Shown: one piece after another, positions 57,490 to 64,000 of the stretch
Layout: each line of letters starts with the position of its first letter
How positions within the stretch are numbered: the first letter of the stretch is position 1
DNA from: Pseudomonadota bacterium
GTDB lineage: Bacteria > Myxococcota_A > Polyangia > Polyangiales > Polyangiaceae
Length of the DNA stretch: 64,000 bases
Assembly (NCBI GenBank): GCA_023423895.1
Contig: JAFAER010000106.1
Location: 8,346-72,345, forward strand
Direction of reading: 5' to 3'
Translations under genes and position numbers: made by a program
The notes under the pieces: model-generated
Database searches by the model: none
Told to the model about the DNA's origin: nothing
Seen by the model: only the letters and a program-made list of their open reading frames with translations

Positions 57490-59354
57490 AGAGAGCGCCT
57501 CTCTCGACGCCATCGACCACGTTCCCACGTCATTCTCCAAGCGCGCCGTCGACGACGCGCCGCGAGCCCGGCATCCGCCGGCTCCGCCCGCTCCAGCTTT
57601 GCCTGACCGTCCTCGCCGTCGCGGGCTGCGATTCGTGCACGAAGAAGGAGTCGAAGGCTCCGCAGGCGGCGGGGGATGCCGCGGTCGCGGGGCCGGTCAT
57701 CGTCGCGGCCGACGGCACGAAGGTGCAAGCGACGAGCGCGATCACCGAGGCGCTCGCCAATCAGGTCGCCGGCCCGGTGCCGAAGGCGGGGAACGGCAAG
57801 CTCAAGGCGGCCACCCCGATGGCCGTGATGTGCAAGAACCCTGGGCAGCCCGTGAGCCCGACGATCTTCGGCATCGCCTGGGCGGACACGGACAAGGACC
57901 TTGGCGCAACGGCGCATCGCTGGGGCGGCAACACCACGAGCCGCTACAACCCGAAGCTCGGCAACGCCTGGAGCACGGGCAACGACTGGTTCTGGGAGAA
58001 CGTCGAGATCGACTCCTGGGAGAAGTTCGTCGCGAAGGCCGCCGAGAAAGGAGGCCGCGCCTCCATCACGGTGCCGATGATGGGCTGGGTCGCCAAGGAC
58101 ACCGAGAGCTGCGCGTTCTCGACGAAGGAGTTCCCGCACCAGGAAAAGACCGATCCACATCGGCCGCACTGCGGGAATGGCAAGAAGCCCGACGGCAAGA
58201 CCCTCCACGATCCGCCGAAGGACCCCTCTGGGTGGCAGACGAAGATCACGCCCGAGGACGTCGGCGCTTGGGTCGCGAAGATCAAGGCCGCTGACCAGAA
58301 GCGCGGCAAGCGTGTCGTCTACCAGTACATCCTCGACAACGAGCCCGCGCTCTGGGACACGACCCACCGCGACGTGCATCCCGAGGGCACGACGTACGAC
58401 GAGCTGCTCGAGAAGACGATCGCGTTCGGCACCGCGGTGCGGAAGGCCGACCCCGATGCGCTCATCGCCGGCCCCGCAGAGTGGGGCTGGCCCGGCTACT
58501 TCTTCAGCGGGAAAGACGCGAAGGCCGGCTTCAGGCTCAAGCCCGATCGCCGCGCGCACGGCGACGAGCCGATGCTCGCCTGGTACCTGAAGAAGCTGCA
58601 CGAGCACGAGCAGAAGACCGGCGTGAAGGTGCTCGACGTCCTCGACGTGCACCTCTACCCGCAGGCCGACGGCGTCCAGCACGGCGACGGCGAAGGTGGT
58701 GACGGCGGCGGAAACACCGACCGCGCGACGAACGATCTGCGCTTCCGCACGACGCGCTCTCTCTGGGATCGCGAATACAAGGACGAGTCCTGGATCGGCG
58801 AGCAAGAAGACGGCTTCGTCTACCTGATCCCGCGGATGAAGGAGCTCATCGCGAAGAACTACCCCGGGCTCGGCTTCCAGATCGGCGAGTACAACTTCGG
58901 AGGCGAGCACCACATCGCCGGCGGCGTGGCGCTCGCGGAGGCGCTCGGTCGCTTCGCGCTCTACGGCGTGAGCCACGCGTTCTACTGGACGTATCCGAAG
59001 AAGCCGAAGCCCGCGTATTGGGCGTTCCGTGCGTACCGCAACTACGACGGCGAGGGAGGTCACTTCCTCGAGACCATCGTTCCGTCGAGCTCGCCGAGCG
59101 GGACGTCGCTCTTCGCGTCGCGCGATGCGAGCGGCAAGAAGTGGGTGCTCGTCGCACTGAACTTCAGCGCCGACCGCCCCTTCGACGCGAACATCGCGCT
59201 CGACGAATGTGCGGCGCCGACGGCGATCAAGTCGTTCGTCTACACGGGCGCACCGACGGGAATGACGAGCGGCGACGCGAAGATCGAGGGCAACGCGGTC
59301 AAGGCCAAGCTGCCGCCGTATTCGATCAACGTCATCGAGCTCGCGATGCCCTGA
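57486..59354 (+). CDS. GH44-like glycoside hydrolase lipoprotein
   Basis: The 622-residue protein, from a TTG start overlapping the TolC-like stop (GGAGA about seven bases upstream), has a lipoprotein signal (LTVLAVAGCDSC, Cys48) and a glycoside hydrolase family 44-like catalytic domain: HRWGGNTTSRYNPKLGN, YILDNEPALWDTTHRD (acid/base Glu in DNEP), and GFQIGEYNFGGEHH (nucleophile Glu in GEYN). The C-terminal 100 residues form a beta-sandwich-like region. GH44 enzymes act on cellulose, xyloglucan or related beta-1,4-glucans. As a lipoprotein it would sit at the cell surface or periplasm. Coupling to a TolC-like channel is unusual. Confidence 0.85.
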   Translation: MKRAPLSTPSTTFPRHSPSAPSTTRREPGIRRLRPLQLCLTVLAVAGCDSCTKKESKAPQAAGDAAVAGPVIVAADGTKVQATSAITEALANQVAGPVPKAGNGKLKAATPMAVMCKNPGQPVSPTIFGIAWADTDKDLGATAHRWGGNTTSRYNPKLGNAWSTGNDWFWENVEIDSWEKFVAKAAEKGGRASITVPMMGWVAKDTESCAFSTKEFPHQEKTDPHRPHCGNGKKPDGKTLHDPPKDPSGWQTKITPEDVGAWVAKIKAADQKRGKRVVYQYILDNEPALWDTTHRDVHPEGTTYDELLEKTIAFGTAVRKADPDALIAGPAEWGWPGYFFSGKDAKAGFRLKPDRRAHGDEPMLAWYLKKLHEHEQKTGVKVLDVLDVHLYPQADGVQHGDGEGGDGGGNTDRATNDLRFRTTRSLWDREYKDESWIGEQEDGFVYLIPRMKELIAKNYPGLGFQIGEYNFGGEHHIAGGVALAEALGRFALYGVSHAFYWTYPKKPKPAYWAFRAYRNYDGEGGHFLETIVPSSSPSGTSLFASRDASGKKWVLVALNFSADRPFDANIALDECAAPTAIKSFVYTGAPTGMTSGDAKIEGNAVKAKLPPYSINVIELAMP

Positions 59355-59485
59355 CGTCGGCGGGCTCGCCGGGGCCGCAGCCTCCGAGGATCATTCGCGG
59401 AAGCTGCGGCGCGTCCCAGACGCGTCCTGCCGCCCTTTCGTGGCTCGCGCGTCCTGGCGCGTCGTGTACATTCGTGCTGCTGTCG

Positions 59486-59839
59486 ATGAACGTGAAGAAG
59501 CGCCCGCCCTTCGATCCGTCCGACCCGTCGCTGCAGCCGACGCGAAAGGTCGAATCGATGTCGTCGATCGCCGCGGAGCTCCTGCTCAAGGAGCTCGACG
59601 CCGCGTTCGACGATCGCTCGCAGAAGAGGCTTCGCTCGGACCGCCCGCCCGCGCTCGACGCAGGCGCAGACCCCACGTGGCAGAGCCAGCCGTGGCGGAT
59701 GACCGCAACCACGACGGACGCCTCGCTCGCGCTGCCCGCGGCGTCTCGCCCCGGCGCGAAGACGGTCGTGCTCCTCATCGCCGGAGCACTGCTCCTCGTC
59801 GCGGCGAGCGTCGCCGTCACGTTGCTCGTCACACGCTGA
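59486..59839 (+). CDS. Small protein with C-terminal membrane anchor
   Basis: The 117-residue protein is polar (NVKKRPPFDPSDPSLQPTRKVES; IAAELLLKELDAAFDDRSQKRL) and ends in one membrane helix (TVVLLIAGALLLVAASVAVTLLVTR). A tail-anchored topology is likely. No family recognised. Start at the ATG at 59486. Confidence 0.6.
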   Translation: MNVKKRPPFDPSDPSLQPTRKVESMSSIAAELLLKELDAAFDDRSQKRLRSDRPPALDAGADPTWQSQPWRMTATTTDASLALPAASRPGAKTVVLLIAGALLLVAASVAVTLLVTR

Positions 59840-59872
59840 GGACGGGGCCGACGCCTCGGCGCGGCCTCGTCC
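59840..59872. terminator. Nested hairpin between convergent genes
   Basis: Inner arms GCCGA (59847-59851) and TCGGC (59856-59860) and outer arms GGACG (59840-59844) and CGTCC (59868-59872) form a nested dyad directly after the plus-strand stop and before the end of the facing gene. Confidence 0.35.
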
Positions 59873-59899
59873 GGGCGATTCGGGCGGCGGCCCCCGCGT

Positions 59900-60541
59900 T
59901 CAGGCCGCTTTCGCCTCGCCGGTGAGCTCGGCGAGCAGCTCATCGAGCGCTTCTCCCACCGTGGACGCGAGCCGCTTCGGCACGGCCTCCGTGTCGGCGA
60001 GGAGCTCGCGGAGCTTGGTGGCGGTCGACTTGAGCGACTTGCGGTTCGACTCGCGCTTTGCGCTCTCGCTCACCGGAAACAGCGTGTCGTTGTAGAGCCG
60101 CGCGACCTTCGCGACCGGAACGCCCTCTTCGAGGATCTTGTTGCGGACGTCGACGACGGTCTCCTTCGGGATCGTGTCGTCCTCGGCGGCTTTCTCTTCG
60201 ACGCGTCGGAGGTAGTCGATTGCCTGGTACGTCGGCAGCGCCTCGAGCGGATCGCGCTGGAGCACCTCCGGCGCGCGCTTGTGGAGGAACATGTAGCTGC
60301 CGGTCAGCTTCTCGACCGTGTCAGCGCGGAGCTTGAGCTCCGTCTTGGCGTAGACGTCGAAGGACTCGTAGCCCCATCGCTCCCACGTCTTGTTCCGCTT
60401 CACCTCGGTGAGCGCTTCGCCCAGCTCGAGCCAGCTCGATTTGAAGCGCCGCGTGAGCCGGAGCATCGTCGCGCGCTCGGGGTCGTCGGCATGCTGCTCT
60501 TCGAGCGCCGCGAGGGCGCGGTCCACGTTGGTCGGTTGCAT
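59900..60541 (-). CDS. Conserved helical protein of unknown function
   Basis: The 213-residue protein is helical and charged: RRFKSSWLELGEALTEVKRNKTWERWGYESFDVYAKTELKLRADTVEKLTGSYMFLHKRAPE. The segment GYESFDVYAKTELKLRADTVEKL suggests a small HTH-like or phage/plasmid-type DNA-binding element, but no family is certain. No signal or membrane segment. The 225-base region upstream contains several DnaA-box-like motifs. Confidence 0.65.
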   Translation of the reverse strand: MQPTNVDRALAALEEQHADDPERATMLRLTRRFKSSWLELGEALTEVKRNKTWERWGYESFDVYAKTELKLRADTVEKLTGSYMFLHKRAPEVLQRDPLEALPTYQAIDYLRRVEEKAAEDDTIPKETVVDVRNKILEEGVPVAKVARLYNDTLFPVSESAKRESNRKSLKSTATKLRELLADTEAVPKRLASTVGEALDELLAELTGEAKAA

Positions 60542-60601
60542 GGTGGATCAGCGCTCTACGGGCGCGGGCGAGCTACGGCAAGGCACCCCGGTGGGAGAAG
60601 C

Positions 60602-60705
60602 TGTGGAGATCTTCGCGGGAGGTGTGTGAACCGCCTGTGGAGAAGCGCGGCTTCGCTCGCAGACGCTGCATCTCCAGGCTGTGGAAACGAAAAACATGTC
60701 CACAA
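60602..60705. promoter_or_regulatory. Cluster of DnaA-box-like TGTGGA motifs
   Basis: Four motifs close to the DnaA box (TGTGGATAA or reverse) lie within 104 bases: TGTGGAGAT at 60602, TGTGGAGAA at 60636, TGTGGAAAC at 60680 and, reversed, TGTCCACAA at 60697. They match seven or eight of nine positions. The cluster is upstream of the minus-strand gene at 60541. It could be DnaA-dependent regulation or a titration site, or the site of another regulator with a TGTGGA core. It is not an oriC: no dnaA/dnaN genes and no AT-rich unwinding region. Confidence 0.35.
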
Positions 60706-60766
60706 GCGCGCTTTTTCGACGCTCACGGACACGGTTCGGCACGTCGCTTCCGTACGCGAGGCACGG

Positions 60767-62248
60767 TCAAAGCAGCGGGGAAAGGAGACGCGCCCCGGCC
60801 TCGGCTGCGCGCCACCGGAGCGGGATGTTCTCTCGCGTCCGCTTCTTGATCTCCTTCGCGTCCTGGCAGTCGCGGCGGAACTGTTCCGCGAGCTCGTCGG
60901 CGTGCTCGCGACCGTAGAGGACGGCGGTGACCTCGAAGTTGAGGCGGAAGCTCCGGTTGTCCATGTTCGCCGTGCCGACGGACGAGAAGAAGTCGTCGAC
61001 CACGAGCGTCTTCGCATGGACCATCGTCGGCTGGTACTCGTAGACGCGCGCCCCCGCGCTCAACACTCCGTCGTAGTACGAGCGCGCTGCTGCCGTGACG
61101 ATGAGCGAGTCGCTGCGGCGAGGAACGAGGATGCGGACGTCGACGCCCCGCAGCGCGGCCGTCGTCAGCGCGGCGAGGATCGCGTCGTCCGGCACGAAGT
61201 ACGGAGTCGTCACGAGCACGCGCGTCTGCGCGAGGGCAATCGCGGCGAAGTACAGCCGCTGGATCGGCTCGCCGTCGCGATCCGGGCCCGATGCGACGAT
61301 CTGCACGTGATGACGACCCGCTCCCGTCGCGGGCGGGAAGTACTCCGGCTCTCGCGGAACGTACTCCGTCGCGTATTGCCAGTCGTCGAGGAACGTGAGC
61401 TGTAGCCAGCGCACCGCATCTCCGCGGAGCCGGACGTGAGTGTCCCTCCACGGCGCCGGATGTCCACGCCGGATGCGCTTCCGCGCGGACGGCACCTCGC
61501 TCGATGGCGCCGCGGCCGGCGCGATCTCGGGCACGTAGTCGTCGCAGACGTTGATGCCTCCGGTGAACCCGATCGACCCGTCGCAGACGACGATCTTCCG
61601 ATGATTGCGGAAGTCGATGCGGCTCCGTATGCGCGAGAACCTGACGGGGTTGAACCAGGCGAACTTGATGCCGCTCGACCGCATGGCGTCGATCATCGAG
61701 CGCTTCATCGCGCTCGATCCGACGTGGTCGAGCAGCACGCGCACGGTGAGACCATCCCTCGCGCGCGCCATGAGCGCGTCCGCCAGGCGGGAGCCGGCGC
61801 GGCCGGAGTCGAAGATGTAATAAGCGACGTGGATGTGATGCTTCGCGCCGCGGATCGCCTCCTCGATGGCGTCGTAGGTCGTCGCGGCCTCGTGGAAGAT
61901 CTCGACGTCTTCGCAGAGGTCGGCGGGCGCCTCGCCGGAACCTACGGCGAGGCGATCGAGCTGGAGCACCCGGGCGTCTTGGGGCCGCGCGACCGAAGAC
62001 GCCAGCGCGCCGGCGTGGCCGAGCCTGTCCTCCCTCGTCTTGCCGCGGGCACGGCGAAGCTTCAGCCGTTTCCGCACGAGCCGCCGCGGCCCGAGCAGGA
62101 AGAAGATGAGGAACCCGACGTACGGAAGCGCGACCAGCGAGAGGATCCACGCGATCGTCGAGACCGGCGGTCGCTTCTCGAACAGGATCCAGGTCGCCAG
62201 CACGACGACGTAGACGATCTCTGCGACAGTGAGGATCGTGACGAGCAA
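60767..62248 (-). CDS. cls: Cardiolipin synthase (phospholipase D family)
   Basis: The protein has two N-terminal membrane helices (TILTVAEIVYVVVLATWILFE; ILSLVALPYVGFLIFFLLG) and two PLD motifs: DFRNHRKIVVCDGSIGFTGG (HxK...D) and TMVHAKTLVVDDFFSSVGTANMDNRSF (HxK...D). That pattern is ClsA-type cardiolipin synthase, which joins two phosphatidylglycerols. The start is unclear: a TTG at 62246-62248 puts the first helix at the very N-terminus (about 493 residues, normal length). The frame stays open into the photolyase gene, but that part is antisense. Divergent from the photolyase with about 30 bases between starts. Confidence 0.88.
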   Translation of the reverse strand: MLVTILTVAEIVYVVVLATWILFEKRPPVSTIAWILSLVALPYVGFLIFFLLGPRRLVRKRLKLRRARGKTREDRLGHAGALASSVARPQDARVLQLDRLAVGSGEAPADLCEDVEIFHEAATTYDAIEEAIRGAKHHIHVAYYIFDSGRAGSRLADALMARARDGLTVRVLLDHVGSSAMKRSMIDAMRSSGIKFAWFNPVRFSRIRSRIDFRNHRKIVVCDGSIGFTGGINVCDDYVPEIAPAAAPSSEVPSARKRIRRGHPAPWRDTHVRLRGDAVRWLQLTFLDDWQYATEYVPREPEYFPPATGAGRHHVQIVASGPDRDGEPIQRLYFAAIALAQTRVLVTTPYFVPDDAILAALTTAALRGVDVRILVPRRSDSLIVTAAARSYYDGVLSAGARVYEYQPTMVHAKTLVVDDFFSSVGTANMDNRSFRLNFEVTAVLYGREHADELAEQFRRDCQDAKEIKKRTRENIPLRWRAAEAGARLLSPLL

Positions 62249-62279
62249 CGGCCAAGCAGGGTAATACGGGCTTGCCCCG

Positions 62280-63725
62280 ATGCGTACGCTGGTCTGGTTT
62301 CGCGGAAAGGACCTGCGCGTCGCCGACCACGCCCCTCTCGGAGAGGCAGCCTCGTCCGGAGAGACGATCCCCGTCTTCGTCCTCGACCCGTACTTCTTCG
62401 CGCCGGAGCGCGCCCAGCGCATCCCGCATCGCATCCAGTTCCTGCTGGAGTCGCTGACCGAGCTCGCCGCGACGATCGCGAAGCTCGGCTCACGGTTGAT
62501 CGTCGTCGAAGGGAAGAGCACGGAGGTCATCCCGGAGCTCGCGCGTCTGCTCGCGGTCGAGCGCGTCGTTGGTCATCGCTGGAGCGAGCCGGTCGGACGA
62601 GAACGCGACCGGCGCGTGTCCGAGGCGCTCGCGCCGATCCCGTTCGACCTCTACGAAGGCGAGACGCTGGCATCGCCGGGGCAGGTGCTCACCGGGGCGG
62701 GTACGCCGTTTTCAGTGTTCACTCCGTTCGCACGAGCGTTCTCGAGGACGGTGGAGATCGCGCGACCTCGCAAGGCGCTCCGTGCGCTGCCTCCGTTGCC
62801 GAAGCTTCCACGTACGCTGACGCGACGCGAGGTCCCCATCCCATCGCCGGAGGACCTCGGCATGACGCGCAACGAGCGGCTTCTCCTGGGCGGCGAGACG
62901 GCGGCGAAGGCACGGCTGCGCGCGTTCCTCCGCGGTCCTGGTCCACACTACGACGTCGGACGGAACCTCATGGGCGAGCCGGGGACGAGCCGGCTCTCGC
63001 AGGATCTCAAGTTCGGCACGCTGAGCGCGCGCACGGTGTGGACGCTCGCGGACGAAGGCCTCGTCGAACATCCGAAGGCCCGGCGCGCGTACCTCGGCGA
63101 GCTCGTCTGGCGCGAGTTCGCTTACGACGTGCTCCGCCAGAGCCCGCGTGTCCTCACCGAGCCCTTCAAGCCCGCCTGGAGACGGTTCCCGTGGCGACGA
63201 GACGAGAAGGCATGGCGTGCATGGGCCTCCGGGACGACCGGCTATCCGGTCGTCGACGCGGCGGCTCGACAGCTCCTCGCGGAAGGCTTCGTCCACAACC
63301 GCGCGCGGATGATCTCGGCGAGCTTTCTCTCGAAGCACCTGCTCGTCGACTTCCGCCGCGGCGAGGAGCACTTCATGCGCTTCCTCACCGACGGAGACTG
63401 GGCGGCGAACGATCTCGGCTGGCAGTGGTCGACCGGCTGCGGCGTCGACGCTCAGCCGTGGTTCCGTGTGTTCAACCCGACCCTTCAAGGCGAACGGTTC
63501 GATCCGCGCGGAACGTACGTGCGGAGGTGGGTGCCCGAGCTGGCATCCCTGTCGGATCGATGGATCCATCGCCCCTGGGAGGCGCCCGCGGTCGAGCTGT
63601 CGCGTGCTCGCGTCGTCATCGGGAAGACGTATCCGGCGCCGATCGTCGAGCACGCCTTCGCACGCGAGCGTTTTCTCGCGACGGCAAAAGGCGCGCTACC
63701 CGCGGATCGCAAACGAGACCGCTGA
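62280..63725 (+). CDS. phr: Deoxyribodipyrimidine photolyase
   Basis: The 481-residue protein matches class I CPD photolyases: TLVWFRGKDLRVADHAPL at the N-terminus, the chromophore domain (1-140), and FAD-binding segments GTSRLSQDLKFGTLS, LGELVWREFAYDVLRQSP, WRAWASGTTGYPVVDAAARQLLAEGFVHNRARMISASFLSKHLLVDFRRG and WQWSTGCGVDAQPWFRVFNP. It repairs UV-made pyrimidine dimers with blue light. The ATG at 62280 opens directly into the fold. Confidence 0.93.
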   Translation: MRTLVWFRGKDLRVADHAPLGEAASSGETIPVFVLDPYFFAPERAQRIPHRIQFLLESLTELAATIAKLGSRLIVVEGKSTEVIPELARLLAVERVVGHRWSEPVGRERDRRVSEALAPIPFDLYEGETLASPGQVLTGAGTPFSVFTPFARAFSRTVEIARPRKALRALPPLPKLPRTLTRREVPIPSPEDLGMTRNERLLLGGETAAKARLRAFLRGPGPHYDVGRNLMGEPGTSRLSQDLKFGTLSARTVWTLADEGLVEHPKARRAYLGELVWREFAYDVLRQSPRVLTEPFKPAWRRFPWRRDEKAWRAWASGTTGYPVVDAAARQLLAEGFVHNRARMISASFLSKHLLVDFRRGEEHFMRFLTDGDWAANDLGWQWSTGCGVDAQPWFRVFNPTLQGERFDPRGTYVRRWVPELASLSDRWIHRPWEAPAVELSRARVVIGKTYPAPIVEHAFARERFLATAKGALPADRKRDR

Positions 63726-63782
63726 AGGCCACTGGCTGAAGCTCCAACGTGCCCGTAGCGCGCGGGCCTGGGGCTGCCTACG

Positions 63783-64000
63783 ATGCTTTACATGCTCCCC
63801 GAGCAGCCCGCCTCCAGCTACGCGAATGACCCTGCGACCGCGACCGTCGTCATCGTGACCGAGCCGACCCGGCCCAACCTCCACGGTGACCTGCCCGCGA
63901 GGCTCCTCCTCGACGGTTCGAACCATGTGGTGGGTCTCGACGTCGCGCCCGACTCACCCGAGCGGGTCATCGTCATGCTCGGGCCTCACGAGAAGGTGTC
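63783..64000 (+). CDS. Unknown protein, N-terminal part (cut by window end)
   Basis: From an ATG at 63783 the frame is open to the window edge (72 codons). The start reads MLYMLPEQPASSYANDPA, followed by ATVVIVTEPTRPNLHGDLPARLLLDG and GLDVAPDSPERVIVML. No family recognised. The codon pattern is like that of neighbouring genes, with GC-rich third positions. It begins 58 bases after the photolyase, perhaps in the same transcript. Confidence 0.5.
   Translation, partial: MLYMLPEQPASSYANDPATATVVIVTEPTRPNLHGDLPARLLLDGSNHVVGLDVAPDSPERVIVMLGPHEKV

Noticed and set aside
60602..60705. Chromosomal origin of replication
   Set aside because: DnaA-like motifs are present, but no dnaA, dnaN or gidA genes and no AT-rich unwinding stretch are nearby.
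61436..63739. 767-codon plus-strand frame overlapping cls and phr
   Set aside because: It is antisense to cls and out of frame with the photolyase, both of which have full motifs.
1..64000. rRNA, tRNA or mobile elements
   Set aside because: I saw no rRNA-like sequence, no convincing tRNA cloverleaf with CCA end and T-loop, and no transposase, integrase or terminal inverted repeats; very short tRNAs could still be missed by eye.

Overview
The window is high-GC DNA (by eye about two thirds G+C). It reads as the chromosome of a myxobacterium, phylum Myxococcota, probably order Polyangiales. That placement is an inference from gene content: many lipoproteins with Asp/Gly/Ala-rich linkers and Cys-rich repeats, two Ser/Thr kinases fused to other domains, a fibro-slime/DUF4215 protein, a GH44 lipoprotein, formylglycine-generating-enzyme-like lipoproteins, and a very dense set of partner-switching regulators. 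I see no rRNA, tRNA, CRISPR array, transposase, integrase or phage genes. Genes are tightly packed and often overlap by 1-47 bases.

Layout. 0-3 kb: a truncated MATE exporter, the N-end-rule transferase bpt and a lone polysaccharide-deacetylase-like protein. 2.8-9.1 kb: a molybdenum/formate dehydrogenase locus (fdhD, a YdeP/FdhF-type molybdopterin oxidoreductase, mobA and a coupled DUF7009-like gene) interrupted by a Cys-rich lipoprotein. 9-13.3 kb: a YqeY-like protein, an M50 site-2 protease with CBS domains, a universal stress protein, and an RsbX-like phosphatase facing an RsbT-like kinase.

13.5-20 kb is the most unusual stretch and looks like a small specialised-metabolism cluster. It holds a Tat-exported FAD oxidoreductase resembling cytokinin dehydrogenase, a DMATS-type aromatic prenyltransferase with its catalytic residues intact, an orphan response regulator, a haem-oxygenase-like diiron enzyme candidate, a cytochrome P450 and a small myxobacterial protein. 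A perfect 8+8 palindrome sits in the promoter region of the P450 side and another 8+8 inverted repeat sits just upstream of the FAD gene. The set recalls early ergot-type chemistry (prenylated indole plus a BBE-type oxidase), but the product is unknown.

20-28.7 kb is a hybrid signalling island: stressosome parts (RsbR, RsbS, RsbT, an RsbU-like phosphatase), a second kinase/STAS pair, an Hpt protein, a CheA-like kinase with a fused CheW-like end, three receiver proteins and a CheB homologue that has lost its catalytic Ser and His. No chemoreceptor, CheR or separate CheW is present, so it is probably a phosphorelay or partner-switch network rather than a chemotaxis system.

28.8-45 kb: a long coiled-coil/HEAT protein, a run of exported Cys-rich lipoproteins (33.3-40.2 kb), a Ser/Thr kinase with HEAT repeats and two unknown proteins. 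45-50.1 kb: an AI-2E-family permease and a complete Mla/PqiC-type lipid transport operon whose permease carries an N-terminal STAS domain. 50.1-64 kb: a Ser/Thr kinase-receiver fusion, an outer-membrane barrel protein, a DUF4870 protein, two secreted proteins, FabI, a TolC-family protein translationally coupled to a GH44 glycoside hydrolase lipoprotein, a cardiolipin synthase diverging from a DNA photolyase, and the start of an unknown gene cut by the window end.
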